Positions 1-8,190 of a DNA stretch of 18,785 nt are shown in pieces; position 1 is the stretch's first letter, and every line of letters begins with the position of its first letter. The position numbers and the translations under genes were made by a program. The DNA comes from Bacteroidales bacterium UBA4284 (lineage in GTDB: Bacteria; Bacteroidota; Bacteroidia; Bacteroidales; UBA932): assembly GCA_002395925.1 (NCBI GenBank), contig DGVM01000047.1, forward strand, positions 12,628-31,412, written 5' to 3'. Under the pieces are notes generated by a model that saw only the letters and a program-made list of their open reading frames with translations, made no database searches and was not told where the DNA came from.

Positions 1-1424
<1,424 letters not shown>

Positions 1425-1453
1425 ATGTTTGATTTTAAAAAGCTTATAATAAG

Positions 1454-3139
1454 ATGAAAAGATTCATAATATTGCTTGGCACCCTTTGTGTCGCGGGCTT
1501 TACAGCAGCAGCTCAGGATTCGTATTATGCCGAGATGCTCAGCCGCAACAACTACTACGGAACCGCCCGTTCCATAGCCCTTGGCGGCGCCATGACGGCC
1601 CTTGGCGGCGACCTTGGCTCGGTGACTTTCAACCCTGCCGGTTCCGCTGTCAACGACTATTGCCAGTTCACCATTTCTCCCGGGCTGCTGTTCTCTACGA
1701 CCGGAGCGTCTTATGATCCCACAGGCAAGGAGTCGTTCGGCGATCCCCTTAAGACCAGCCATACCAAGTTCAATCTCCCCAATATCGGGCTCAACCTGGT
1801 GTTCTTCCCTTCGGAAGAGAGTTGGATAACCTCCACCTCGCTGGGCATCATAGCCAATACCACGAATACTTTCCTCAATTATTCCATGGGGCGTGGCGTC
1901 AATTCCAGTACTTCCTTCACCGCTGGTCTGGCAAGGGCCGCCGGCGGTCTGGGCTACGATGACTTCGGCCGCGACCTTGCAGCGGCCTACGACGGCAATC
2001 AGTTCGGCGAGTACGGCCCTGTAGGTTCGTACAAATATGTCGGCTCTGCGGAGCGCCTGCGTCCCGACGAAGCCTGGAGCTATGTTCCCGGTGCACTCGA
2101 TCAGACATCCATCTACAATACCTACGGCACCAAGACGGACCTCGTCTTCAATCTCGGATTCAACGTGCAGGACCGTTTCTTCTTCGGAATGAATATCGGA
2201 ATACCCAACGTCCGTTACCGCAGGGAAGAGGTGTTCTTCGAGAGCGCACAGAATCCCGAACTGCACCCCGTAATCTTCTACGACAAGAACGACAATCTGG
2301 TGACAACCAACTTCCTCAGCTCTACCAACAGCTATCAGCTCAATACCGACGCTACCGGAATCAACGCCCGCTTCGGTTTCATTGCCCTGATAGGGGAGAG
2401 CCTCAGGCTGGGTGGCGCGATACAGACCCCTTCCCGTCTTGCCATTACGGAGTCATGGCTCTACAAGGCCTCGTCGTCGTATGAGGATTCCAATTTCGAC
2501 AGCACCGGGAAATCCACCGTGGGCGAATACAGCTACAATCTGCGTACTCCCTACGTTGTAGATGCCGGTCTTGCCTATACGCTTCCCGGACTGGGACTGC
2601 TGAGCATCGATTACGAACTCACCGACTACTCCGTCATGAAGTACTCCGACCGTCAGGACGGCCGTAACAACATCTTCTACGAAGACGCATGGAGCACGCA
2701 GAACTATATCAACAAGACCTTCTGCGGACTTTCCCATTCGGTTCGTGCCGGTGTTGAATTCAAGCCCGTCGATTTCCTGTCGCTGCGTGCCGGTTACAGT
2801 TTCGTCTCCGACCCCGAAAAGTACTGGCTCGACGAGGGCGGCAACCGCGTGACTGCCGAGAACTGGAAGGGTTACAACCAGATACTCACGAGCAGCCATT
2901 ATTTCGACAGCGTCACTCACGCCGTGTCCTTCGGCCTTGGATATTCGTCGGGCGGGTCCTTCTTCGCCGACGTGGCACTGCGCCTGACGTCCTATCCCCG
3001 TGCCTACTATTCCCCTTACTATTACGGTTCCTACGAAGCCCTGGACAAGGACGGCAAGCCGCTCGACGTCCTCGCGCCGGTCGAAGTGCTGACCCATAGC
3101 GTTTTCGATGCCGTAGCAACTTTGGGATGGAGGTTCTGA
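1454..3139 (+). CDS. OmpP1/FadL/TodX-like outer membrane barrel protein
   Basis: The protein is 561 residues. Residues 1-20, MKRFIILLGTLCVAGFTAAA, form a signal peptide cut before Gln21. The mature N-terminus has SRNNYYGTARSIALGGAM, then TALGGDLGSVTFNPAGSA, the hallmark of the FadL/OmpP1/PorV-like families in Bacteroidales; such proteins are often labelled hemin receptor or OmpP1. Alternating aromatic beta-strands fill the rest and the chain ends in Trp-Arg-Phe, a typical barrel-assembly C-terminus. Known FadL proteins transport hydrophobic compounds, while PorV is a type IX secretion shuttle; this sequence alone does not decide between them. The substrate is unknown. It is 29 nt after the lipoprotein gene and 13 nt before lpxD, so a three-gene envelope transcript is likely. 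The ATG has an A-rich leader and no Shine-Dalgarno. Confidence 0.87.
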   Translation: MKRFIILLGTLCVAGFTAAAQDSYYAEMLSRNNYYGTARSIALGGAMTALGGDLGSVTFNPAGSAVNDYCQFTISPGLLFSTTGASYDPTGKESFGDPLKTSHTKFNLPNIGLNLVFFPSEESWITSTSLGIIANTTNTFLNYSMGRGVNSSTSFTAGLARAAGGLGYDDFGRDLAAAYDGNQFGEYGPVGSYKYVGSAERLRPDEAWSYVPGALDQTSIYNTYGTKTDLVFNLGFNVQDRFFFGMNIGIPNVRYRREEVFFESAQNPELHPVIFYDKNDNLVTTNFLSSTNSYQLNTDATGINARFGFIALIGESLRLGGAIQTPSRLAITESWLYKASSSYEDSNFDSTGKSTVGEYSYNLRTPYVVDAGLAYTLPGLGLLSIDYELTDYSVMKYSDRQDGRNNIFYEDAWSTQNYINKTFCGLSHSVRAGVEFKPVDFLSLRAGYSFVSDPEKYWLDEGGNRVTAENWKGYNQILTSSHYFDSVTHAVSFGLGYSSGGSFFADVALRLTSYPRAYYSPYYYGSYEALDKDGKPLDVLAPVEVLTHSVFDAVATLGWRF

Positions 3140-3152
3140 GAAGCTCTTTGTG

Positions 3153-4145
3153 ATGCAACTTACCGCAAAAGAAATAGCCTCCCTTCTGGGGGGGACCGTG
3201 GACGGCGACCCTATGGCCGCCGTCTCATCGTTTGCCAGGATAGAGAATGGCAAGCCGGGGCAGCTGTGCTTTTTCGCCAACCCCAAGTATGAGCACTACG
3301 TATATGCCAGCAAGGCCTCCATACTGCTTGTAAATGCAGATTTCCAGCCGTCTGCCGCTGTGGCCCCGACGCTTGTGCGCGTCCCCGATGCGTATTCGGC
3401 GCTTGCCAGGCTCATGAATTACGTGGCGGCGCAGCGAAGGAGCGGCAAAGCTCACCGCGGGCGCTGCCGCATCGCCTGGAGCGCACGCCTGGGCAAGAAG
3501 GTCTGGGTGGGGGATTATGTAACAATCGGTGCCAGATGCCGTATAGGCGACGGTACCCGGATTCTGGGCAACGTCACCATAGGCGAGGGGACCGTGATAG
3601 GCCGCGACTGCATCATCTATCCCGGAGTTCATATCTTCCCCGGTATGATAATAGGCGACAGGGTGATACTCCACGCCGGCTGCATCATAGGTGATGACGG
3701 TTTCGGCAATGCCCGTCAGGAAGACGGCAGCTGGCAGAAAATCGAGCACCTCGGCAACGTAATCATCGGCAACGACGTAGAGATAGGTTCCAATACCACG
3801 GTCGATCGTGCACCTATGGAATCCACCATAATAGAAGACGGTGTGCGTATCGACAACCTCTGCCAGATAGCGCACGGGGTGGTTGTAGGACGCAACACTG
3901 CCATGGCCGCCCAGTGCGGAATCGCCGGCTCCGCCAAGGTTGGCGAAGGCGTGATCCTGGGCGGGCAGGTCGGTGTCAACGGACATATTTCCATCGCCGA
4001 CGGCACAACGGTCTGCGCCAAGTCGGCGGTGATAGGCAACGTACGCAAGCGCGGGACCGTGCTCTACGGCAATCCGGCCATCGACCACCGTACTTTTCTT
4101 AAGGCGTACGCCCTTTTCAAGAAAGCCGCTGACGACGCTCAGTAG
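3153..4145 (+). CDS. lpxD: UDP-3-O-acylglucosamine N-acyltransferase LpxD
   Basis: LpxD adds the N-linked 3-hydroxyacyl chain to UDP-3-O-acyl-glucosamine, the third step of lipid A synthesis, using acyl-ACP in the cytoplasm. The protein is 330 residues (E. coli 341). The N-terminal domain (about 1-100) begins MQLTAKEIASLLGGTVDGD. A left-handed beta-helix of hexapeptide repeats, such as IGEGTVIGRDCIIYPG, covers about 110-295. The catalytic base corresponds to His241 in CQIAHGVVVGRNTAMAAQ. An Asn-rich DDGFGN loop and a C-terminal helix are also present. I chose the ATG at 3153; a GTG codon directly before it (3150) is in frame. It lies 13 nt downstream of the FadL-like gene. The usual Bacteroidales neighbour, fused lpxC-fabZ, is absent here. 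Confidence 0.95.
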   Translation: MQLTAKEIASLLGGTVDGDPMAAVSSFARIENGKPGQLCFFANPKYEHYVYASKASILLVNADFQPSAAVAPTLVRVPDAYSALARLMNYVAAQRRSGKAHRGRCRIAWSARLGKKVWVGDYVTIGARCRIGDGTRILGNVTIGEGTVIGRDCIIYPGVHIFPGMIIGDRVILHAGCIIGDDGFGNARQEDGSWQKIEHLGNVIIGNDVEIGSNTTVDRAPMESTIIEDGVRIDNLCQIAHGVVVGRNTAMAAQCGIAGSAKVGEGVILGGQVGVNGHISIADGTTVCAKSAVIGNVRKRGTVLYGNPAIDHRTFLKAYALFKKAADDAQ

Positions 4146-4173
4146 GCAGACTGTACCGCCCGGCTTGCATATG

Positions 4174-4209
4174 ACAAAAATGTTTCGCAAATTTGCGGAA
4201 CATTTTTGT
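4174..4209 (+). terminator. 36-nt palindrome, probable terminator after lpxD
   Basis: Two 18-nt arms, 4174-4191 and 4192-4209, are reverse complements with a single mismatch that would be a G-U pair in RNA, and there is no spacer. The left end is A-rich and the right end T-rich (CATTTTTGTT), so the hairpin could terminate on both strands. It ends 14 nt before the NTPase start. Being an almost perfect palindrome at that place, it could also be a protein-binding operator for that gene. Confidence 0.65.
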
Positions 4210-4223
4210 TACCAAACCATCCG

Positions 4224-5381
4224 ATGGATACTCCTTTCGTGTACAACCGGCCTGTGTCCGGCCGCAACTTCATAGGCCGCAAGACGGAAATCCCCGTCCT
4301 GGCAAACCTGCTTCGTGAGGGCGAAAACGTAGTGATGTACGAACCGCCCAAGACCGGCAAGGATTCGCTGCTCCAACAGGCTTTCTACGACATGAAGCTT
4401 TCTGGGATACAGTTCAACATAGCCAGTGTATCTCTGCTTAATGTCCGTTGCATCAGTGATTTCTGTCTTCTCCTCGGCTCCTCCATGCTCAAGCTTTTCG
4501 GCGCTTCCAAACAGGAATATTCGGTGCTTGTGGCGGAGCTTCTGGGCAAGACCCATTTCGTCTTCGACGAGCAGGTTTACGAGAATTCCGGGAGCCTGCT
4601 TGCCCTGGGCTGGGACATTGACGACGACGATATCCGCACCCTGCTTTCGCTGCCGTACAGGCTTGCGCGCCGCAGCGGCCGCAAGTTCTACGTGTGCATC
4701 GATGATTTCCAGAACGTGATGCTGACCGAAGACGGTGAACGGATATGCGGTCTTATGCAGGAGGTCTTCAAGGCCCGTACGCCAGATGACCGCGCCCGTG
4801 CGTCGTATATCCTGTACGGCTCTTCCGTCAATGCAATGAAGGAAATCTTCTCCCGCCGCAAGCTTTTCTTCCGGCAGGTCGAGAGGGTGGAGCTCACGCC
4901 TATCGAGACGAAAGACATTGTGGATTCGGTGAACCGCGGCTTCCTTGCGAGCGGCAAGGTCATCGACAAGGAACTGCTCACCGGCGCCTGCAAGCTGCTT
5001 CGGGACAATATATACTACATCAACTTTTTTGCCTCGATCTGTGACTCCCTCTCCAAGGGCTACATCATGGAGCCGGTGCTGCTGGAGGCGCTTTCCGACC
5101 TTGTGGCTATTCACGAGCCGTCGTTCAAGGCCATCATGGCCGACCTTACCACCTTCCAGGTCTGCCTGCTCCGCGCGATTGTGGACGGGCATACCAAGTT
5201 CAGCAGCGCAGAGGTCATCCACCGGTACAACCTCAATTCTTCCGCCAACGTGCGCCGGCTCAAGGACGCTCTTTGCAAAAAAGAAATCGTCACCTTCGAT
5301 TCCGAGGACGTTCCGCACATCATCGACCCTCTGTTTGAATACTGGGTTACCAAATATTATTTCCACATATCGACTGAGTAG
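4224..5381 (+). CDS. ATPase_2/STAND-like P-loop NTPase with degenerate Walker A and C-terminal winged helix
   Basis: The protein is 385 residues from the ATG at 4224. It begins with a GRNFIGRKTEIPVL segment (residues 13-26) typical of the archaeal-type ATPase_2 family. The P-loop follows at 40-48 as EPPKTGKDS: Lys46 is kept, but the usual first Gly is Glu40 and the usual Thr/Ser after Lys is Asp47. Walker B is FYVCIDD (155-161) and a sensor-1-like strand YILYGSS lies at 195-201. The C-terminus from about 309 is a winged-helix region ending DPLFEYWVTKYYF, as in related ATPases. There is no signal peptide or membrane segment, so it should be cytoplasmic. Its function is not known to me. Loss of the Mg-coordinating Thr/Ser suggests weak or altered nucleotide hydrolysis. 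It is bracketed by two strong inverted repeats and appears monocistronic. Confidence 0.8.
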   Translation: MDTPFVYNRPVSGRNFIGRKTEIPVLANLLREGENVVMYEPPKTGKDSLLQQAFYDMKLSGIQFNIASVSLLNVRCISDFCLLLGSSMLKLFGASKQEYSVLVAELLGKTHFVFDEQVYENSGSLLALGWDIDDDDIRTLLSLPYRLARRSGRKFYVCIDDFQNVMLTEDGERICGLMQEVFKARTPDDRARASYILYGSSVNAMKEIFSRRKLFFRQVERVELTPIETKDIVDSVNRGFLASGKVIDKELLTGACKLLRDNIYYINFFASICDSLSKGYIMEPVLLEALSDLVAIHEPSFKAIMADLTTFQVCLLRAIVDGHTKFSSAEVIHRYNLNSSANVRRLKDALCKKEIVTFDSEDVPHIIDPLFEYWVTKYYFHISTE

Positions 5382-5521
5382 GCAGCCGCGGCCAGGGTGT
5401 TCCGTTTCGAAGCCGTATGCACCCGCGCATGTAGCGGGAGGGGCCCATCGCCAGCGATGGGAGGGGCCGAGCGAAGCGAGAGCGGAGAAACGGAACACCC
5501 TGGCCGCCGCCTGCTCAGTCG
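5371..5521. repeat. Long imperfect inverted repeat with branched internal hairpins
   Basis: A perfect 21-nt inverted pair is formed by 5388-5408 and 5487-5507. Complementarity extends outward to 5371 and 5521 with one G-U mismatch and a 3-nt bulge, giving a stem of roughly 33 bp. The left arm includes the last codons and the stop of the NTPase gene. The 78-nt interior holds hairpins CCCGC/GCGGG (5422-5438) and CCCATCGC/GCGATGGG (5444-5461), a direct repeat GGGAGGGGCC (5436-5445 and 5459-5468), and the mirror sequence GAGCGAAGCGAG. It may act as a transcript end for the NTPase gene, a REP/REPIN-like repeat unit, or a structured RNA. No T-tract follows it directly and no target-site duplication is evident. 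Confidence 0.75.
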
Positions 5522-5553
5522 AGCAAGCATTTGGAAATGAGAGTGAAAAAAAT

Positions 5554-5584
5554 TTTGCCGGAAAGGAATTAATAACTATATTTG
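5554..5584 (+). promoter_or_regulatory. rplU-rpmA promoter, Bacteroidota consensus
   Basis: TTTG at 5554-5557 and TATATTTG at 5577-5584 are separated by exactly 19 nt. This is a full match to the primary sigma factor consensus TTTG-N19-TAnnTTTG. Transcription should begin near 5590, giving a leader of about 75 nt before rplU. Confidence 0.8.
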
Positions 5585-5642
5585 CAGGCTTTTATGACCG
5601 ATGAGCAGGTAAAGAGCTGCCGGAGAGCAGACGCTTACGGTC

Positions 5643-5661
5643 CAAACATTTAAATTGTTTG
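5643..5661 (+). promoter_or_regulatory. Hairpin immediately before rplU start
   Basis: CAAACA (5643-5648) and TGTTTG (5656-5661) form a perfect 6-bp stem with loop TTTAAAT. The stem ends 4 nt before the rplU ATG at 5666. In RNA it would sit in the initiation region, so it could modulate translation, but the stem is AU-rich and weak. I do not recognise a known ribosomal-protein leader. Confidence 0.35.
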
Positions 5662-5665
5662 ATTG

Positions 5666-5977
5666 ATGTACGCAATCGTAGACATTGCAGGCCAGCAGTT
5701 TAAAGTAGAGGCTGGCAACGAAATCTTTGTGCAGAGGCTCGCCGATGCCAAAGGTGCTGGTGTAGAGTTCTCCAAGGTTCTCCTCGTAGCAGACGGAGAC
5801 GCCGTAAAGGTAGGAACTCCCTATGTGCAGGGCGCAGTGGTCAAGGCCACCGTCCTCGATGACGAAGCAAAGGCCGACAAGGTTCTTGTATTCAAGAAGA
5901 TCCGTCGCAAGGGCTTCCAGAAGCTCAACGGCCACCGTCAGAAACTTACCAAGATCAAAATCAACGAAATCGCTTAA
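5666..5977 (+). CDS. rplU: Large ribosomal subunit protein bL21
   Basis: The protein is 103 residues, the normal length for bL21, which binds 23S rRNA in the large subunit. It begins [20 protein letters not shown] and carries the conserved C-terminal segment [21 protein letters not shown] took the ATG at 5666; a TTG codon directly before it is also in frame but would only add one residue. It is the first gene of a two-gene operon with rpmA, which starts 5 nt after its stop, the order found in most bacteria. A consensus promoter lies upstream at 5554-5584 and no Shine-Dalgarno is present. Confidence 0.97.
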   Translation: MYAIVDIAGQQFKVEAGNEIFVQRLADAKGAGVEFSKVLLVADGDAVKVGTPYVQGAVVKATVLDDEAKADKVLVFKKIRRKGFQKLNGHRQKLTKIKINEIA

Positions 5978-5982
5978 GAATT

Positions 5983-6243
5983 ATGGCACACAAGAAAGGT
6001 CAATCCAGTTCAAAGAACGGTCGTGAGTCGCAAAGCAAACGCCTTGGTCTCAAGAAATTCGGCGGCGAGGTCGTAAAGGCCGGCAACATCATAGTCCGCC
6101 AGAGAGGAACAGTCCACAACCCTTCCACAAACGTCGGCATGGGCAAGGACCACACTCTTTACGCACTTATCGACGGCACCGTCAAGTTCACTCGCAAGAG
6201 AGACGACAAGTCCTATGTTTCCGTAGTTCCTTTCGAGAGCTAG
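5983..6243 (+). CDS. rpmA: Large ribosomal subunit protein bL27
   Basis: The protein is 86 residues and begins [20 protein letters not shown], then [20 protein letters not shown], with the family signature [14 protein letters not shown]. The N-terminal tail of bL27 reaches into the peptidyl transferase centre. It starts directly with Met-Ala-His-Lys-Lys, without the cleaved N-terminal extension seen in Firmicutes. It follows rplU by 5 nt and is followed after 22 nt by an intrinsic terminator, closing the operon. Confidence 0.97.
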   Translation: MAHKKGQSSSKNGRESQSKRLGLKKFGGEVVKAGNIIVRQRGTVHNPSTNVGMGKDHTLYALIDGTVKFTRKRDDKSYVSVVPFES

Positions 6244-6265
6244 GAATCAGGAATTATGAAAATCG

Positions 6266-6307
6266 AATGACTTGCTCTTCGGCCCTCGGAGTAGCAGGTC
6301 ATTTTTT
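6266..6307 (+). terminator. Intrinsic terminator of rplU-rpmA
   Basis: AATGACTTGCT (6266-6276) pairs with AGCAGGTCATT (6293-6303) with one G-U pair. The stem continues as CTTCG/CGGAG past a one-base bulge to a loop of about 5 nt, and TTTTTT follows at 6302-6307. It lies between rpmA and the serS start at 6323, so serS probably needs its own promoter or depends on readthrough. I see no consensus TAnnTTTG box in the 15 nt left before serS. Confidence 0.85.
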
Positions 6308-6322
6308 GTTAAAAACAGAGCT

Positions 6323-7594
6323 ATGCTAACACTCAAGTCACTTCGGGATGACCCCAAGGCGGTCATAGAAAAACTCAAGATAAAGAATTTCGACGCCCAG
6401 CCCATAGTGGACAAGGTCCTGGAACTGGATGCCCGCCGCCGTTCCCTCCAGACGGAGGCCGATGCACTCCTTGCCCAGCAGAAGCAGAAGGCTGCCGAGA
6501 TAGGCGCCCTCATGAAGCAGGGCCTGCGCGACGAGGCCGAAAAGGCCAAGGCCGCCGTAGCCGAGCTCAAGAACAAGTCGGGCCAGCTGCTCGCCGAAAT
6601 GGACGAAGCTGCCCGCCAGATGGAATCCAACCTCGTTCTAATGCCCAATATGCCCTGCAGCCTGGTAAAACCCGGCAAGGGCGCCGAGGACAACGAGATC
6701 GTCAAGATGGGCGGCCCCGAGGTGAAGCTCCCTCAGGACGCACTTCCTCACTGGGAGCTTGCCAAGAAGTACGACATCATAGACTTCGACCTCGGAGTCA
6801 AGATAACCGGTGCCGGTTTCCCCGTTTACAAGGGCAAGGGAGCCAAGCTTCAGAGGGCGCTGATTAACTTCTTCCTCGATTGCAACACTGCGGCCGGCTA
6901 CAAGGAAGTCGAGCCTCCCGTGGTCGTAAACCGCGACTCCGGATTCGGTACCGGCCAGCTTCCCGACAAGGAAGGCCAGATGTATCACTGCGAGGTTGAT
7001 GACTTCTATCTCGTGCCTACCGCAGAGGTCCCCGTGACGAATATCTTCCGCGACGTAATCCTCCCTGCGGACCAGATTCCTCAGCGTCTTACGGCTTACA
7101 CTCCCTGCTTCCGTCGCGAGGCCGGCAGCTATGGCAAGGATGTACGCGGTCTCAACCGCCTGCATCAGTTCGACAAGGTCGAAATCGTCCGCGTCGAAAA
7201 GCCTCAGGACAGCTACAAGGCACTCGACGAGATGGTAGCCCATGTGGAGGGCATAGTGAATAAGCTAGGCCTCAAATACCGCATCCTGCGCCTTTGCGGC
7301 GGCGATATGTCCTTTACTTCCGCCATTACCTACGACTTTGAGCTTTGGAGCGCAGCCCAGGAACGCTGGCTCGAGATCAGCTCCGTCAGCAACTTCGAGA
7401 CCTTCCAGGCCAACCGTCTTCACCTTCGCTACCGCGACGAGGACGGCAAGACCCAGCTGGCCCATACGCTCAACGGATCTTCTCTCGCGCTTCCCCGCGT
7501 AGTCGCGGCCCTGCTCGAGGACAACCAGACCCCGGACGGAATCGTCATTCCCGAAATACTCCGTCCCTATACAGGATTCGACAAGATTGACTAA
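6323..7594 (+). CDS. serS: Seryl-tRNA synthetase
   Basis: The enzyme charges tRNA-Ser (and tRNA-Sec where present) with serine. The protein is 423 residues from the ATG at 6323 (E. coli 430). Residues 1 to about 100 are the antiparallel coiled-coil arm, rich in Lys, Glu and Ala, that contacts the long variable arm of tRNA-Ser. Class II motif 2 is near 261-289 (PCFRREAGSYGKDVRGLNRL, then HQFDKVE) and motif 3 near 382-398 (TLNGSSLALPRVVAALL). An in-frame TTG start further upstream at 6272 would fall inside the rpmA terminator and is unlikely. The last codons overlap the start of ruvC by 8 nt, suggesting coupled translation. Confidence 0.96.
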   Translation: MLTLKSLRDDPKAVIEKLKIKNFDAQPIVDKVLELDARRRSLQTEADALLAQQKQKAAEIGALMKQGLRDEAEKAKAAVAELKNKSGQLLAEMDEAARQMESNLVLMPNMPCSLVKPGKGAEDNEIVKMGGPEVKLPQDALPHWELAKKYDIIDFDLGVKITGAGFPVYKGKGAKLQRALINFFLDCNTAAGYKEVEPPVVVNRDSGFGTGQLPDKEGQMYHCEVDDFYLVPTAEVPVTNIFRDVILPADQIPQRLTAYTPCFRREAGSYGKDVRGLNRLHQFDKVEIVRVEKPQDSYKALDEMVAHVEGIVNKLGLKYRILRLCGGDMSFTSAITYDFELWSAAQERWLEISSVSNFETFQANRLHLRYRDEDGKTQLAHTLNGSSLALPRVVAALLEDNQTPDGIVIPEILRPYTGFDKID

Positions 7595-8144
7595 GTCCCG
7601 CACTATACTCGGAATCGATCCCGGAACCAACCTTCTTGGTTTCGGGATTGTCCGTGTGGATGCGGCAGGCCATCCGTCATACGTTGATATGGGCGTGCTT
7701 GACCTGCGCCGTGTCGAAGACATCTATGAGAAACTGCGGATAATACACGAAAAAGTCTGCGCCCTGTGCGAACTGCACAATCCCGACGACCTTGCGATAG
7801 AATCTCCGTTCTACGGACGCAACGCACAGGTTATCTTCAAGCTGGGACGTGCCCAGGGAGCCGCCATGACGGCCGCTCTCCTGCATGGAGCAGGCGTTTA
7901 CGAATATGCTCCGCGCAAGGCCAAGCAGGCTATATGCGGCAACGGAGCGGCATCCAAGGAACAGGTGGCTCTGATGGTTGAGCGTACGCTCGGCATAGAC
8001 ATCGACCCCAGTCACCTTGACGCAACCGATGCACTGGCAATCGCGATGTGCCATTACTACCAGCTCAAAAGCCCTCTTGCCTCCAAGGGAGGCGGCGGGT
8101 CCTGGGAAAAGTTCATCGCTGCCAACCCCGACAGAATTAAATAG
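7587..8144 (+). CDS. ruvC: Holliday junction resolvase RuvC
   Basis: RuvC is the dimeric Mg-dependent endonuclease that resolves Holliday junctions with RuvAB. The protein is 185 residues, slightly longer than E. coli (173). The RNase H-like fold is visible: ILGIDPGTN with catalytic Asp11, AIESPFYGRN with Glu72, and HLDATDALAIAMCH with His143, Asp145 and Asp148. These align with the known catalytic Asp7, Glu66, Asp138 and Asp141. The start is a TTG at 7587; no ATG or GTG lies between it and the catalytic Asp, so the rare start is the only one that keeps the first strand. It overlaps serS by 8 nt. The stop is followed by two more TAG codons in frame. Confidence 0.95.
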   Translation: MTKSRTILGIDPGTNLLGFGIVRVDAAGHPSYVDMGVLDLRRVEDIYEKLRIIHEKVCALCELHNPDDLAIESPFYGRNAQVIFKLGRAQGAAMTAALLHGAGVYEYAPRKAKQAICGNGAASKEQVALMVERTLGIDIDPSHLDATDALAIAMCHYYQLKSPLASKGGGGSWEKFIAANPDRIK

Positions 8145-8190
8145 TAGTAGTGTTTAAACCTCAATCGCGCACACGCGTCAAAAGAAGGTT

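Noticed and set aside
5409..5486. MITE or insertion sequence remnant inside the long inverted repeat
   Set aside because: No target-site duplication flanks the arms and no transposase fragment is present, so I list it only as a repeat of unknown type.
5585..5665. Known ribosomal-protein leader or riboswitch before rplU
   Set aside because: The leader is about 75 nt with only weak hairpins and I recognise no established motif in it.
8145..8190. Terminator or promoter between ruvC and the receptor gene
   Set aside because: Only a GTTTAAAC palindrome and two extra TAG codons are present; no T-tract hairpin and no TAnnTTTG box.
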